Below, piece by piece: positions 35,273-45,244 of a stretch of 64,000 bases of DNA. The position numbers and the translations under genes were made by a program. The notes below the pieces were generated by a model. It saw only the letters and a list, made by a program, of their open reading frames with translations. It was not told the DNA's origin and did no database searches. Positions within the stretch are counted from its first letter, which is position 1. Each line of letters opens with the position of its first letter. The stretch is from Pseudozyma flocculosa PF-1 (taxonomy: Eukaryota > Basidiomycota > Ustilaginomycetes > Ustilaginales > Ustilaginaceae): positions 288,825 to 352,824 of the forward strand of contig NW_006920877.1 in the NCBI RefSeq assembly GCF_000417875.1. Direction: 5' to 3'.

Positions 35273-37021
35273 ATGGCGACCGAGGCTGTACCGATAGCCG
35301 TTACGCGGCTCCTCTCGGCCCGCTACCCTACGCTGGAGCTCAACCCTGCCTGGCTGTGAGTCGTGCCGACGATGCCTGCGCCGGACCTCGACTGCCGGGC
35401 TCACTTGATTGTCCCCGCCCATGTCGAACCGCACACACGGTGTGGTCCTACAGCTCCCAGTGCGTTGCCTACCTGCGCTCTCTTCCCGGACCGAGCCGTC
35501 CGACGACCGACGACCAGCTGGCCAAGCAGGTGCGCCAGCAGCTCCTCGCGGCTGACCTGGCCACCGCAGCCAGGAGAGGGGCCCTCGCGGGCGACATGCG
35601 CAACGTCAAGGACGGTGCGGTAGGAGCGGGACCCAAGAAGGCCGTCATGGTCCAGGTCGTATCGATCGTGGGTGAGCTTCGCCTGGAAGCACGTCGCTCC
35701 TCATTGCGGCTGCGCTCGCAGATCGCTGACAGCGGTGCCTGGACGATTCGTCCCTGCCCCGGACCTGCCCTGCGCACAGACATCGGCATCTCGGCGGCGA
35801 CGCAGCTCGAAGTGGCAGAGGCCCGCAAGGCCGCTCGCTCGACGCTGGGAGGCGCTGCGCTGCTCAACCCCGCCACCTCGACGCTGAACGCCACGGCCTC
35901 GGCCCGGGACCTCGACGAGGGGCGAGTGGCGATCGACGAGGACGCGGCGCACATGGCCGACTTCAACGCCAAGGAGGAAAAGGCGGGGATACAGGCCACC
36001 GTGTTCCCGCGCAAGATGCTGCAGCTCGAGCTCAGCGACGGCCATGGACCGCCCGTCACTGCGTTTGAGCTCGAGCGGGTCGCGGGGCTCGATATGAACC
36101 AGACCCGGCTCGGGTGCAAGGTAAGACGGCCGTGCTCAGCAGACGCGCTGGAGCATCCTCTGATCGACCAGCCTTTCCCCATGCATCACTTCTGATGCGG
36201 TCTTCAGATCCTCTTGAAAGGGGCAAGAGTAAGGCGAGGACATGTGAGCGCTCGTGCCAGCCCGTTCCACCTTCGGACAGGCGCTCGCCCCGTAACGATT
36301 GACCGACTCCCGCCGTCACCGCTTACGCCGCCGACCTGACAGATACTGCTGGCGCCGAGATGCGTCACGATCGAAGGCGGTGAGGTCGAAGAGTGGGAAG
36401 CCGAAGCCGAGAGCCGCCTCATCAACAAGCTGAGGCAGAAGCTGGGGTGAGTCGGTCGCTGTCTTGATGTTTCGTCGCGCGCGACCAATCGGCCTCAAAT
36501 CAGCTCAAACATGATCCTGCCCTCATCCGCCGCTGCTTGGCTGCAGGAAAGCCCCGCTCGAGCCGACATCGACTGGTGATGCTGCGGCGGAACGCACCGG
36601 CCCAACGGCGCAAGCTCGTGCATCGACAGCTTCCAGCACAACAACGAAGGCCGCTCGCCGTCCCTTACCTTCCGCGTCACACACCAACGGCCGCACGACG
36701 AGCAAGCCCGAGGCCCTGGACGACTTCCACTTTGATGACGACGAGGACGAGTCGTTCCTGCTGGCTGCGGCCGAGATGGAAACCGATCTCGTGGCCCCCG
36801 CCTCGACCGCGCCTCCGAGGCGCCCCGAGTCGGCCAGTCGCGGTTCCACCAGCGTAGCGCCGAAGCGCGAGCAGGGCGGCAGGGACATGGTCGAGACAAT
36901 TGTTCTGAGCGACAGCGAGGACGAGAAGCCAGGCGCAAGCGGTACAGCGACGCAATCTGGTCCGCCAATCAAGCACAGCCGCGAGGACGCCATCGTCATC
37001 GAGTCGTCGCCGGAGCCTTGA
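35273..37021 (+). CDS. RMI1: RecQ-mediated genome instability protein Rmi1
   Basis: Exons 35273-35355, 35454-35671, 35780-36120, 36343-36446 and 36547-37021 encode 406 aa. Rmi1 is the OB-fold partner of topoisomerase III and the RecQ helicase that dissolves double Holliday junctions. An N-terminal helical piece (AVPIAVTRLLSARYPTLELN) leads into the OB core: MVQVVSIV, DIGISAATQLEVAEARKAAR, RKMLQLELSDGHGPPVTAFE and LGCKILLAPRCVTIEGGEVE. A disordered acidic tail includes FHFDDDEDESFLLAAAEMET, VETIVLSDSEDEK and AIVIESSPEP. The repeated V-I-hydrophobic-SDSED pattern resembles SUMO-interacting motifs (inference). The end lies 65 bp from the convergent ankyrin gene. Confidence 0.88.
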
Positions 37022-37086
37022 GCGGCAAAAGGTCTGGATTCTTTTCAACCCGCACAAGGCCGAGCGGCAGCGACGACGGCGTCCGC

Positions 37087-37854
37087 CTACGGCCCGGAAC
37101 CCGCTGAGGTCTGCAGCCCGACGCCCGGTACTCTCCGCGCCTCTTCCCTGTCCTCGACGGCCTCGCTCGCCTCCCTTGCGCCAGCTCCCCTGCCCGGAGC
37201 GTCCTCAAACAGCTGCTTGTGCCCGCCCTCGCCGTCCCACCTTCCAAACATCTTTGCCGTCTCCTCGGCCGACGGCTGGCCAGCCGCCGGGTCTGCGCCG
37301 TGCTGTACGAGTATCCTGACCACTTCGTCGTACCCCTTGAACACGGCGCCCGCCACGATGCTCTGGCCGCGGCCGTTGAGCTGGTTGGGGTCGGGCTTGG
37401 CTCGTCGCCGCCTCGGCAGCTGCGCGGCCGTCGCGTTGTTCGGAGCTGGAGCAGGGGGTTGATCGTCGGAGCCGACCTCGAGCATGCGCCGCACGAGTTC
37501 TGCGTGGCCGTGGTAGGACGCGAGCATGAGCAGGGTATCGCCGCGATTGTTGGTGAGGTTGGCGGGGAGGCCTGCTTCGAGGTACTGGATCAGGTCGAGG
37601 TTGCCCTGACGTGCCAGGTCGAACATCTGCATGTGCGACGGAGGGATATTTGTGTGAGTTCGTTGGCGACGGGTGGGCGGGCTTGGCTGCTACTGCCACG
37701 CCATGGTACTCACCCGATTTGCCAGGTCAATGGCAGCATTGGGCAGCTCGCTGACGGACCTCGGAGCCTGACCGCCACCCGAGGGAACGCCCTGCGGAGG
37801 CCGCATTGGATCGTAGGCCGGGTCGATATCCGTCGATGTGGGGACCGGCGACAT
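37087..37854 (-). CDS. small ankyrin-repeat protein
   Basis: Exons on the minus strand, 37714-37854 and 37087-37626, encode 226 aa. After a Pro-rich leader, ankyrin repeats run from about residue 48 to 160: MFDLARQGNLDLIQYLEAGL, NNRGDTLLMLASYHGHAELV, LNGRGQSIVAGAVFKGYDEV and VRILVQHGADPAAGQPSAEE, then TAKMFGRWDG. This exact repeat style (GDTLLMLASYHGH, GAVFKG, MFGR) is one I associate with a compact family found in fungi and many bacteria. The last 35 residues are charged. Partners are unknown. A Pro/Asn-rich insert separates repeats two and three. Confidence 0.85.
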
Positions 37855-38423
37855 GGTTTGTGGAAGTGTTGTTGACGGTGATCGTGGTGGTGGTGGTGGC
37901 GGTGGTGATGGTGGTGGTGTGGCGTGGCAGCATGCGGTGGTCGTAGGACGGCAAAAGAGAAGCCAGGTGGCGATTGTGGCCTGGCCGGCCTAGGCTTGGT
38001 GGCCAGCATCCTCAGCTTCTCAGCAAGCTGTCATCGAGCAGGCTGGACCCTGTTCAGACGACCCGGCCTGCCTGCCTGTCGCGTAAACTCAAACTGGAAA
38101 GCCCAGCCACCCTCCACAAGCCGGCCATGCATGGAGGCCCTCGCCCCTCGGCAGACGGACCAGCCACGCCCAGGCTGCCTGGCCAGGCTGGCTGAGCAGG
38201 CTGGCTGAGCAGGCCTCCAGTGTGGGAAGCTCAGAATTTCCGTGTCGCGCCTCGTCCCTGCCGCAAGCCTCTCGCCACTCTCATCCACCACCCTCCCTAC
38301 CTGTTCCCGTCGCTTCAGCGCAAGGCCGATCGCTCTGCTGCCTTCGTGCATTTCTCAATCGCCTCAAGAGCATCAGACTTCCGCCAGACTGAGCACAGAC
38401 AGCCCGCTCTCTCGCTGCCAACG
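37855..38423. promoter_or_regulatory. divergent promoter region ankyrin gene / RAD18
   Basis: A 569-bp spacer with a GGT/GAT run close to the ankyrin start (37880-37920) and TGCC/GGCT-rich segments at 38056-38080 and 38165-38215, including a tandem CAGGCTGGCTGAG. No coding exon was recognised. Confidence 0.5.
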
Positions 38424-40096
38424 ATGGTCATACGCGCCCCGATGCCCTCGATGGACGACGTGGGCGACCCTTCCGACTGGCCGGCGGGCTGCGAGGTCGT
38501 CAAGGCCCTAGACAGCAGCCTCCGATGCGACCTTTGCTTTGTGAGTCGCCACCACGGGCACGCACGACCCCACGATGCCGTGCCCCAATCCCCCGACTGA
38601 CTGACCTCGCTTTCCCCGCTTCCGCCATACCCGCGCCCCGTTTCAGGACATCTACACGGCTCCCGTCAGCTTCAAGACCTGCTCGCACACCTTCTGCTCG
38701 ACGTGCATACGCACACATATCAACCAGCCCGGCAGCGCGGGCGCCTTTTGCCCAAAGTGCCGCCAGAACAAGGCCTACGACTCGGAGCTCTTCCCCGTCA
38801 CTGCCCTCGAGACGACCGCCGAGAGCTGGCGCAAGATGCGGCCGTTTGTCATGCAGCTCTGGACAAAGGCACAGGACGCGACCAGGGAAGCAGAGAGGCT
38901 GCGATCGCATCAGAACCAGATGGCGAGCGGAAGCCTGAGCCGGAGACCGTCTGAGCCCAACGGCAAGAGGAAGGCGGAGGACGACCTCGAAGATGCTGCC
39001 ATCGCCGATGGAGCAGACCACGGCGCCGACCAACCGCCGAGAAGATCGACACGGGCGCGCACGCTCCGCCATCCACCCTCGGCGTCAAACGTGGGCGCCT
39101 CGGCAGACAGCGCCTACATCCTCTCCGACGACGATGACGAGGCAGGCGATGCGTCCTACCAGGAAGAGAGCAGCGCCGCACCAGACAAGGACATCCACGA
39201 CCTCAAGAGCGACGACCAGGTTGCCTGCCCCATCTGTGAGCACCACTTCACCGTCGCTGCGCTCAACGCCCACCTCGACAAGAACAAGTGCTACCCAGGA
39301 TGCCCGCCACCGCCGATACAGGAGCGCGGAATGGCACCCAAGCCCAAGGCGCAGGGCACACCGAACTCTGCCGCATGGTTCTCAAAGGCCAGCGCGGGCA
39401 ACTCCAACAGCGATGCCTCTGGCCCTGCGGCCACGGCCAAGCGCCTCCATCGGCCACAGTACCAGCTCAAGTCGGAGCGGGACCTGCGCAAGCTGCTCGA
39501 GTCGCTAGGGCTGCCCACCACGGGGGACAAGGAGAAGCTGGCGGAGCGGCATCGGCAATACGTCAATCTGTACAACGCCAACCTCGACGCGGCGCCCGCC
39601 AACCGCCGAAGCGAGGGCAAGCTGAGGAGGGAGCTGCTCGAGTGGGAGCGGGCGCGGGATGCAAAGGGCAGCGCCATCACGGACAAGAAGAGCTCGAGCT
39701 GGCTGGTGAGTCGCTGTGACGGCGTGTCGAGGCCCGGCAGTCATGGGTCGCGGCGTGCTAATGTCCCGTCTTCGCCGTCTTCCCTCTGTGTTGAAATAGG
39801 CCGACAACAAGGCGCAGTACAACGATCTGATTGCACAGGCGCGCGAGACGGCCATGCGGGATCGGCAACGGCGTAACAAGAAGCCCACGCCTCCACCAGC
39901 AGCTCCGGCGGACCTCGATGCTACCGAAGCTGCTCCGGCGCCACAGTCGGACGCAGATGCGGCCGCTGCATCTTTAGACGGACCAGGAGAGCCGAGGTCG
40001 TCCTCGTCGCTCACGCAGCTCGGCGACGACTCCGGCGACAGTGCGAGTCGACGGAGGCTGCAGAGCGACAAAGAAGAAGGTATCGAGGCGCGATGA
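38424..40096 (+). CDS. RAD18: postreplication repair E3 ubiquitin ligase Rad18
   Basis: Exons 38424-38540, 38647-39705 and 39800-40096 encode 490 aa. With Rad6, Rad18 monoubiquitinates PCNA at stalled forks. The RING finger spans Cys35 to Cys77 (CDLC, CSHTFCSTC, CPKC). A UBZ4 zinc finger with Cys233, Cys236, His248 and Cys254 reads VACPICEHHF then HLDKNKC. A SAP DNA-binding motif follows at about 315-350 (DLRKLLESLGLPTTGDKEKL). The helical region after SAP is where yeast Rad18 binds Rad6. The tail is Ala/Pro/Asp-rich. Domain order RING-UBZ4-SAP is diagnostic. The first intron interrupts the RING after Cys38, at phase 0. Confidence 0.97.
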
Positions 40097-40308
40097 TCGC
40101 CACTGTCGAGGGCCGCCTTATCTGGTCATATCTCCAACAGCATAGCTCCGCAGGCAATACCCATCGACACAAACTGCCTTGAGCGCCGCTACGGAGGCCG
40201 GAGTTCGATTGCCACAAACGACGAGACGGATCTGAAAGTTCAGAAGAAGGGGACTGACGAGATCAATGTTCTGGCAGGACGTCGAAATGAGCGCAAAGAG
40301 AAGCGAAG

Positions 40309-40927
40309 CTAGGACGACTCGTCGACGAGGATGCCCTGAGCGCGCAGCTTGTCGGCATCGGGCCTGGCAGCGATATCCTTCTCGAGCTTGTCCTGCGTGT
40401 CGATGCGAGGGATTGGAGGGAAAGGGCAGGCTGTCAATGCTGGCCGATGACGTCGTCGTCCGGTCCGGGATGCAGGGCCGATGCCCTACGAGCCAGCCTT
40501 TAGCGAGGGGACCACTCACGCCGAGCCTGCTCCTCTCGAGCTCTTCCCTCTTTGCCTGGAGGGCGGGTGCGATTTTGCCGTCGCCGTCGTTTTTGAGGAT
40601 GCCCTTTTTGAGGAGCTCGTCGCGCTCGGGGCGCTTTTCGAGAAAGTTTTCCACCTTGCCCTCGAGCTGGTGCTTTGCCAGCTCGTCGCGGGCGGCCTGG
40701 AGCGAGGGGGCGAGGCCGTGGTTGCGCAGGATGTTCTGCTGTTCCAGCTCCGCGGCGGCGGGGCGGTGGGCGAGTCGCTGCTCGAGGAGCTCCTTGGCCT
40801 CGGAGGCGGTGGGCGAGAGGGGTGCGTCGCCGGCTAGTCGATGAGACGAGGAGCGATGTTGGTGAGCCAGGGCTTCAAAGGGTGATACCCTCGTCGTTCC
40901 CCCTTGCATCGCCGCTTACTCACACAT
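40309..40927 (-). CDS. small protein with three RPEL repeats
   Basis: Exons on the minus strand are 40924-40927, 40520-40833 and 40309-40392, giving 133 aa. The first coding exon is just ATGT; splicing to 40833 gives MSGDAPLSPTASEAKELLEQ, and all three exons together keep one frame. Three RPEL-type motifs are visible: LEQRLAHRPAAAELEQQNIL, then VENFLEKRPERDELLKKGIL, and LEKDIAARPDADKLRAQGIL near the C-terminus. In animals RPEL motifs bind G-actin (MRTF, Phactr). Small fungal RPEL proteins exist, but I know of no defined role. Actin binding is inference. An alternative ATG at 40909 lies in what I model as intron 1. Confidence 0.82.
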
Positions 40928-41685
40928 GATGGTGTTGGAGGCAAGGGTGGATGGCACGGGAGATGCTAGGATGACGGGGAAAGGCGATGGATCGAGATGG
41001 TGGACCTGAATTGGTGGTGATGGGTCAGAGGCAGCAGGCTGGGCTGGCCGAGGGCGTTGAATGGGAGGTCCAGGGGCAAAGGCGGGGCAGAGAGCGCCGG
41101 CTCAGACGAGGTGAGGCCCCCCGCTATTTTGAGCGCTTGCCTGGGCGCTGGTTGCGTGTTGCTCTGCTCCACCTTTGAGGTTGACCGCCGCCGGCGCCGC
41201 TGCTGCTGCGCTGCAGGCTGCTCGATGACCTGCCCCCACCCGACGGGCAGGGCCTCGCCTCGCCTCGCCTCGGCCTGGCCTGGCCGGCTGGGCCATGCTG
41301 AAAGGGGCAGCAGGCAGGCAAGCCAGCTGGCCCTGGCCCTGGCCCGCGGTCTGTTCAGGGTCCAGCGAGCCCGTTTCGTTGCTTTGCCTGGGCATGCCCC
41401 TCAAGCACGGACCAGCTGGATGGCGGCGAGCCCGTTTCCGCTCGGCAGTCGGAAGCGCGCCAGCCCAGCCCAGGTCAGGCCTCGACCCAAGGCAGGCCAG
41501 CCCTCGTTGGCAGCCCGCGGAACCGACAGCGCTGCGCCGACGCCTGGGCCATCCACCACCTCCAAGCTCTGCCTGCCCCCTTCTTCTCAGCACACCCAGC
41601 CCGCCGCCACCTCTGCAAACGCCACGCAACACCTTCCTCTCATCTTCGCCTCCGATACAGAGGGCCATATCTGCACGCCGTCAAA
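40928..41685. promoter_or_regulatory. divergent promoter region RPEL gene / BET5
   Basis: A 758-bp spacer rich in GCCTGGCC and GCTGGGC elements at about 41235-41345. No coding exon or RNA gene was recognised. Confidence 0.5.
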
Positions 41686-43009
41686 ATGGCCAGGGTGAGT
41701 GCAGATCAGCTGCAACCCCGGCAGCTCCAGTCGCCATGACCTTGACCTCGCTCTCCCATCCCGTGATCAACCCCTTCCCTCAGGTCTACTCATTCTGGAT
41801 CTTTGACCGCCACTGCAACCCAATCTACCACCAGGACTGGTCGCACCTCTATGCGCCCTCCTCGTCTGCTTCCATCTCGGCATCTACATCAGCGGGCGGG
41901 CCAGGGAGCCCGACGACCGCTTCTTCATCTTCCGGTGGCCTCGCCTCGATCGGCGCGACCCTTCAGAGAGCCAGCGGCGCCGTCACCGGCTCCTCGACGG
42001 CGGCGGCTGCCAGCGCGTCTGGCAATGCAGCGGCGAAAGGCGCACCGTCAAGGTCCGTCGAGTCCTCGCTGCCCGGCGTCACCCGGGCCATTGTCAAGCC
42101 CGCCCCGGTACAGGACCAGCGAAGCAGCACCGGATCCCAGATCGCAGCCTCCCAGGCACAGGTCGCCAGCGCCTCGGACGCACTGCCGTTCGACGAGGAG
42201 GCCAAGCTTGTCTACGGCGTCGTATTCTCCCTACGCAACATGGTCCGCAAGCTGGGTGGAAAGTGAGTCGAGTCGGTGAATGCGGGTCCCTTTGGCCTCG
42301 GAACCACGCCGCTGACGTTCCAACCACATCGTCTCCAACCTTTCCTGCAGCTCGGAGTCGTTCAACTCGTACACGACCTCGACATATACCCTCGCCCACC
42401 TGCACACGCCGACCATGTACACGTTTGTCATCCTCAGCGACCCAGTCCCGCCACCTTCGTCGATCCCCTCGCGCTCCAGCGACGGCTACTCGATCGGCAC
42501 CCCCACTGCCACCGGCAGGTCCGGCTTCGGCACGGGCGGTGGCATCCCGGGCACCGGGGGCATGAGCCTGAAGGGCGTCCTGATGCAGATCTACAGGGGT
42601 CCCTGGGTCGAGCACGTCGCCAGGAACCCGCTCCTGACCGGGCTGGAGCGCGAGGCGAGAGAGGTCGAAGCCATCGACGGTGATGAAGCCGAAGACGATG
42701 ACGTCGGGGACGCCGATCCGGACGCCTTTGTCGCCAGGCTCCGCGTGCTCAAGGACGGCAAGCTCGATCGCAGCGAGGGCGTGGACAGCGATGCATTCCG
42801 GGACGGCATCGAACGAGGTGAGCACGCAGCGGCCGACCGCCTGACGGTGACAAGCCCTCCGCTGACGTCCAGAACCCACACACGTTGGCCGCTGTCATCG
42901 ATCGGACCAGTCTTGGCACAGAACAAGCTCTCGGCCCCACCATCGGCGACGGCATGACGAGAGCAAAGACGCGAAATCCATTCACATTCGGCCTGGGTGG
43001 GACCTCTAA
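41686..43009 (+). CDS. BET5: TRAPP subunit Bet5 (TRAPPC1) with long linker
   Basis: Exons 41686-41694, 41784-42262, 42351-42817 and, less surely, 42873-43009. Bet5 is a longin-fold core subunit of TRAPP, the exchange factor for Ypt1/Rab1. Signatures are MARVYSFWIFDRHCNPIYHQ, LVYGVVFSLRNMVRKLGGK, FNSYTTSTYTLAHLHTPTMY, FVILSDP, and LMQIYRGPWVEHVARNPLL. A Ser/Ala-rich insert of about 110 residues (28-137) separates strands that are adjacent in yeast Bet5 (159 aa), giving about 363 aa. The 3' end is unclear: past GTGAGC at 42818 the spliced frame ends at 43009 and the unspliced one at 42957, and neither tail is conserved, while a third frame reads TLAAVIDRTSLG. The first coding exon holds only three codons. 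Confidence 0.8.
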
Positions 43010-43085
43010 GCAGCGGGGCGTTGTTGACCACGGTGGACGACATTGTCGAACGAGTGTGGAAGCGAGCGGGCGGCCAGTTCGGCGG

Positions 43086-44610
43086 CTACGCGCGCTTGGC
43101 GCGCTGGAGGCGCAGCGGCTCTCCGTCCTCCTTGAGCAGGCTCTCCTTGCCCAGCCCGCGCCCGAGGACGCGCGGGCCGTCGCCGACCTGGGTGTGGATG
43201 AGGCGTCGGACCGCACCGGGCTCCTGGACGGGGATGACGTTGGCGTTGAAGCCGCTGGGCAGCGATGCCGGCAGCCCGAGGGCCTCCTGGGCGCCGCGGT
43301 GCGAGGCGTTGGCGCCCTTGCCGAGCAGGTCGAACTGCGTGTGGCGCGGGGGCCGGGGGAGGGGGGGAGGAATGGATGAGGATGTAGACGAAGCGTCAGC
43401 ATCGCGCGGGGCTGGAGAAGGCGCCGAAGGCCAGGAGAGACTCACGGTGTCGTCAAAGTCGGCGTTGGGGAAGTAGTGGCGGACGACGGCGAGGATCTGG
43501 GCGACGTTGGCCTTGGGCGCGTAGAGGACGGCGTTGGAGCCGGCGTCGTAGGTGTAGGCGGCCATCTTGCCCTTGCCCTCGGCCTCGCTGGCGCGGTTGA
43601 GCTCTTCGACGAGCTGGACAATGGCGCGGCTGACGTCGTTCATGTAGAAGATGGGCGGCGCCGTGTCGAGGCAGCAGGCGTGGAAGTTGTTGCTGTCGGC
43701 CATTGTGATTTCGGCAAAGGCGTCAAAGTCGCGCTGGCGGATGGCGTCCGAGATGGCCTTCATCCTGCCGGGCACGACGTGCTGGATGCGGTGCTGGAGC
43801 AGCGGCGAGGTGGCGACGGTGCGCTGCATGCCCGCCGTCGAGGGCGTGCCCTTTTTGGCGTCGCTCACGACGCAGATGAGGGCCTGGAGGTCGGGCCAGT
43901 GCGACTGCGGCGCCACCTCGACGGCGAGGCTGTCGGATCCCGACGCCTCGCTGCCGCCCTGCCACGCCACGTAGCCCCCAAACAGGGAGCGGCACGCCGA
44001 GCCGCTGCCCTGCCGGGCGATGCGCGACAGCTCCGAGCTCGACACCTCGGGCTGCAGCTCGTACAGCGCGGCAAGCGAGGCAATCAGTGCGGCGAAACCC
44101 GACGCCGACGACGCCAGACCGGCGGCCGTGGGGAAGTTGTTCTCGGAGCAGACGTGGACCGACCACTCAGAGAGCTGGCGAGCCAGGACGAGCGAGCGAG
44201 CGATAGAGTTGCGAGGCGCAGCGCATCAGTCTCCGTTTGTCCCTCTCCCACGCCGTCCCCTGGCTATACGCCCTCGGCCCCACACTCACCTTGGGCAGGC
44301 TGGCATCCTTGTCCTCCTTGGCCTTCCTCAGCTTCTTCATCTCGTCAAAGCACCTCCGCAGTCGGCCGCCATCCTGGATCGTCTCCTCCTCGCCGTTGAG
44401 CCACAGGCGGTCCTTGCCGGCGGGGAACGAGGCGTCGGCGCGCGCCGTCGTGACGGAGCGCAGGTGATCCTGGTCCAGCGTGACGGAAAGGCTGTCGTTG
44501 GTCGGCAGGATGAGCGACGTATCCCGTTTCCCCCAGTACTTGATCACCGCAATGTTGACCGGCGCAGAGCACGTCGCCTGGTAGATTGTCGGGCTGGATG
44601 ACGAAGACAT
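43086..44610 (-). CDS. MVD1: diphosphomevalonate decarboxylase
   Basis: Exons on the minus strand are 44290-44610, 43446-44174 and 43086-43334, giving 432 aa. This enzyme makes isopentenyl diphosphate from mevalonate diphosphate and ATP, feeding sterols, dolichol and carotenoids. It shows the GHMP-kinase fold: [16 protein letters not shown] near the start, [15 protein letters not shown], the ATP loop [59 protein letters not shown] and [14 protein letters not shown]. In that last motif most relatives that I recall have DAGPNA, so the Ser in place of Pro is a small oddity. The C-terminal extension of about 80 residues is longer than in yeast Mvd1 (396 aa). Confidence 0.96.
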
Positions 44611-44865
44611 GGTATCGGGCCGGCGATGGGTTTGCAGAGGGAATATCTTGGGTGCAGAGGAAGAGGTCGAGAAGGAGCCCAAGCAGAGCTTGCCTTGCCT
44701 GGGTAGGAACAGGGCCCTCGGGCGGGCAGGCTTGTGCATGGGCCCATTTCGCGCTCGCCCTTTCTTCTCGCAAGCCCCTTCAGGCCCAGCCTAAAATCAT
44801 TCGATTGACGGAGCTGCCCGATAGGCCGGCTCCGACCCCGACAGCCGACTCGTGTGGGACAAAAC

Positions 44866-44870
44866 AAAAA
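44866..44870 (-). terminator. Pol III terminator of tRNA-Arg
   Basis: On the minus strand a run of five T follows the tRNA end by three bases, with a second T4 run behind it. Confidence 0.8.
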
Positions 44871-44873
44871 GAT

Positions 44874-44977
44874 AGATCACTACGGGGCTCGAACCCGCGG
44901 CCTGCAGAATGCCAACAGCGCTCGCTGAAGTCCTTCGAAGATCGAAGTCTGCCGCTCTACCGCTGAGCTAAGCGATC
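44874..44977 (-). tRNA. tRNA-Arg(TCG) with a 32-nt intron
   Basis: Read on the minus strand, the acceptor GATCGCT pairs with AGTGATC, the D arm is GCTC-AGCGGTA-GAGC, the anticodon stem GCAGA pairs with TCTGC, and the T arm is GCGGG-TTCGAGC-CCCGT. The loop CTTCGA before the intron and T after it give anticodon TCG. The intron (44910-44941) contains TTCGAAG, which can pair with the anticodon loop, as expected for nuclear tRNA introns. The mature length is 72 nt. Confidence 0.92.
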
Positions 44978-45244
44978 GCTTGATGTTAGGAGTGTCAAAT
45001 ATACAATATATGATTGCTATTGTCTCGTGATGAGCCGTGGAAGTTGCGTGGGGAAGACCGCGATGCCACAGCCTCATACACTGCTCGTTGCTGAAATGGC
45101 GCATTCGATTAGCGAATCTGCTACGTGACCATGACAAGGGAGAAAGAGGGGCGGACAAAGGTATCGCTACGTGAACAAAGAAGCAGGGCAAAGGGGTGAG
45201 CGGGAGGGGAAACGTGGCAAGCATGGCAACGGGGGCACCGCGTC

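Noticed and set aside
1941..40096. A DNA-repair gene cluster (RNase H1, TFB2, RMI1, RAD18, later KU70)
   Set aside because: The genes are scattered on both strands among unrelated housekeeping genes. The count is notable but fits chance in a dense genome.
31952..44610. Carotenoid/isoprenoid gene cluster
   Set aside because: Only carRA and MVD1 are present, separated by RMI1, RAD18, BET5 and others; no desaturase, oxygenase or opsin gene is nearby.
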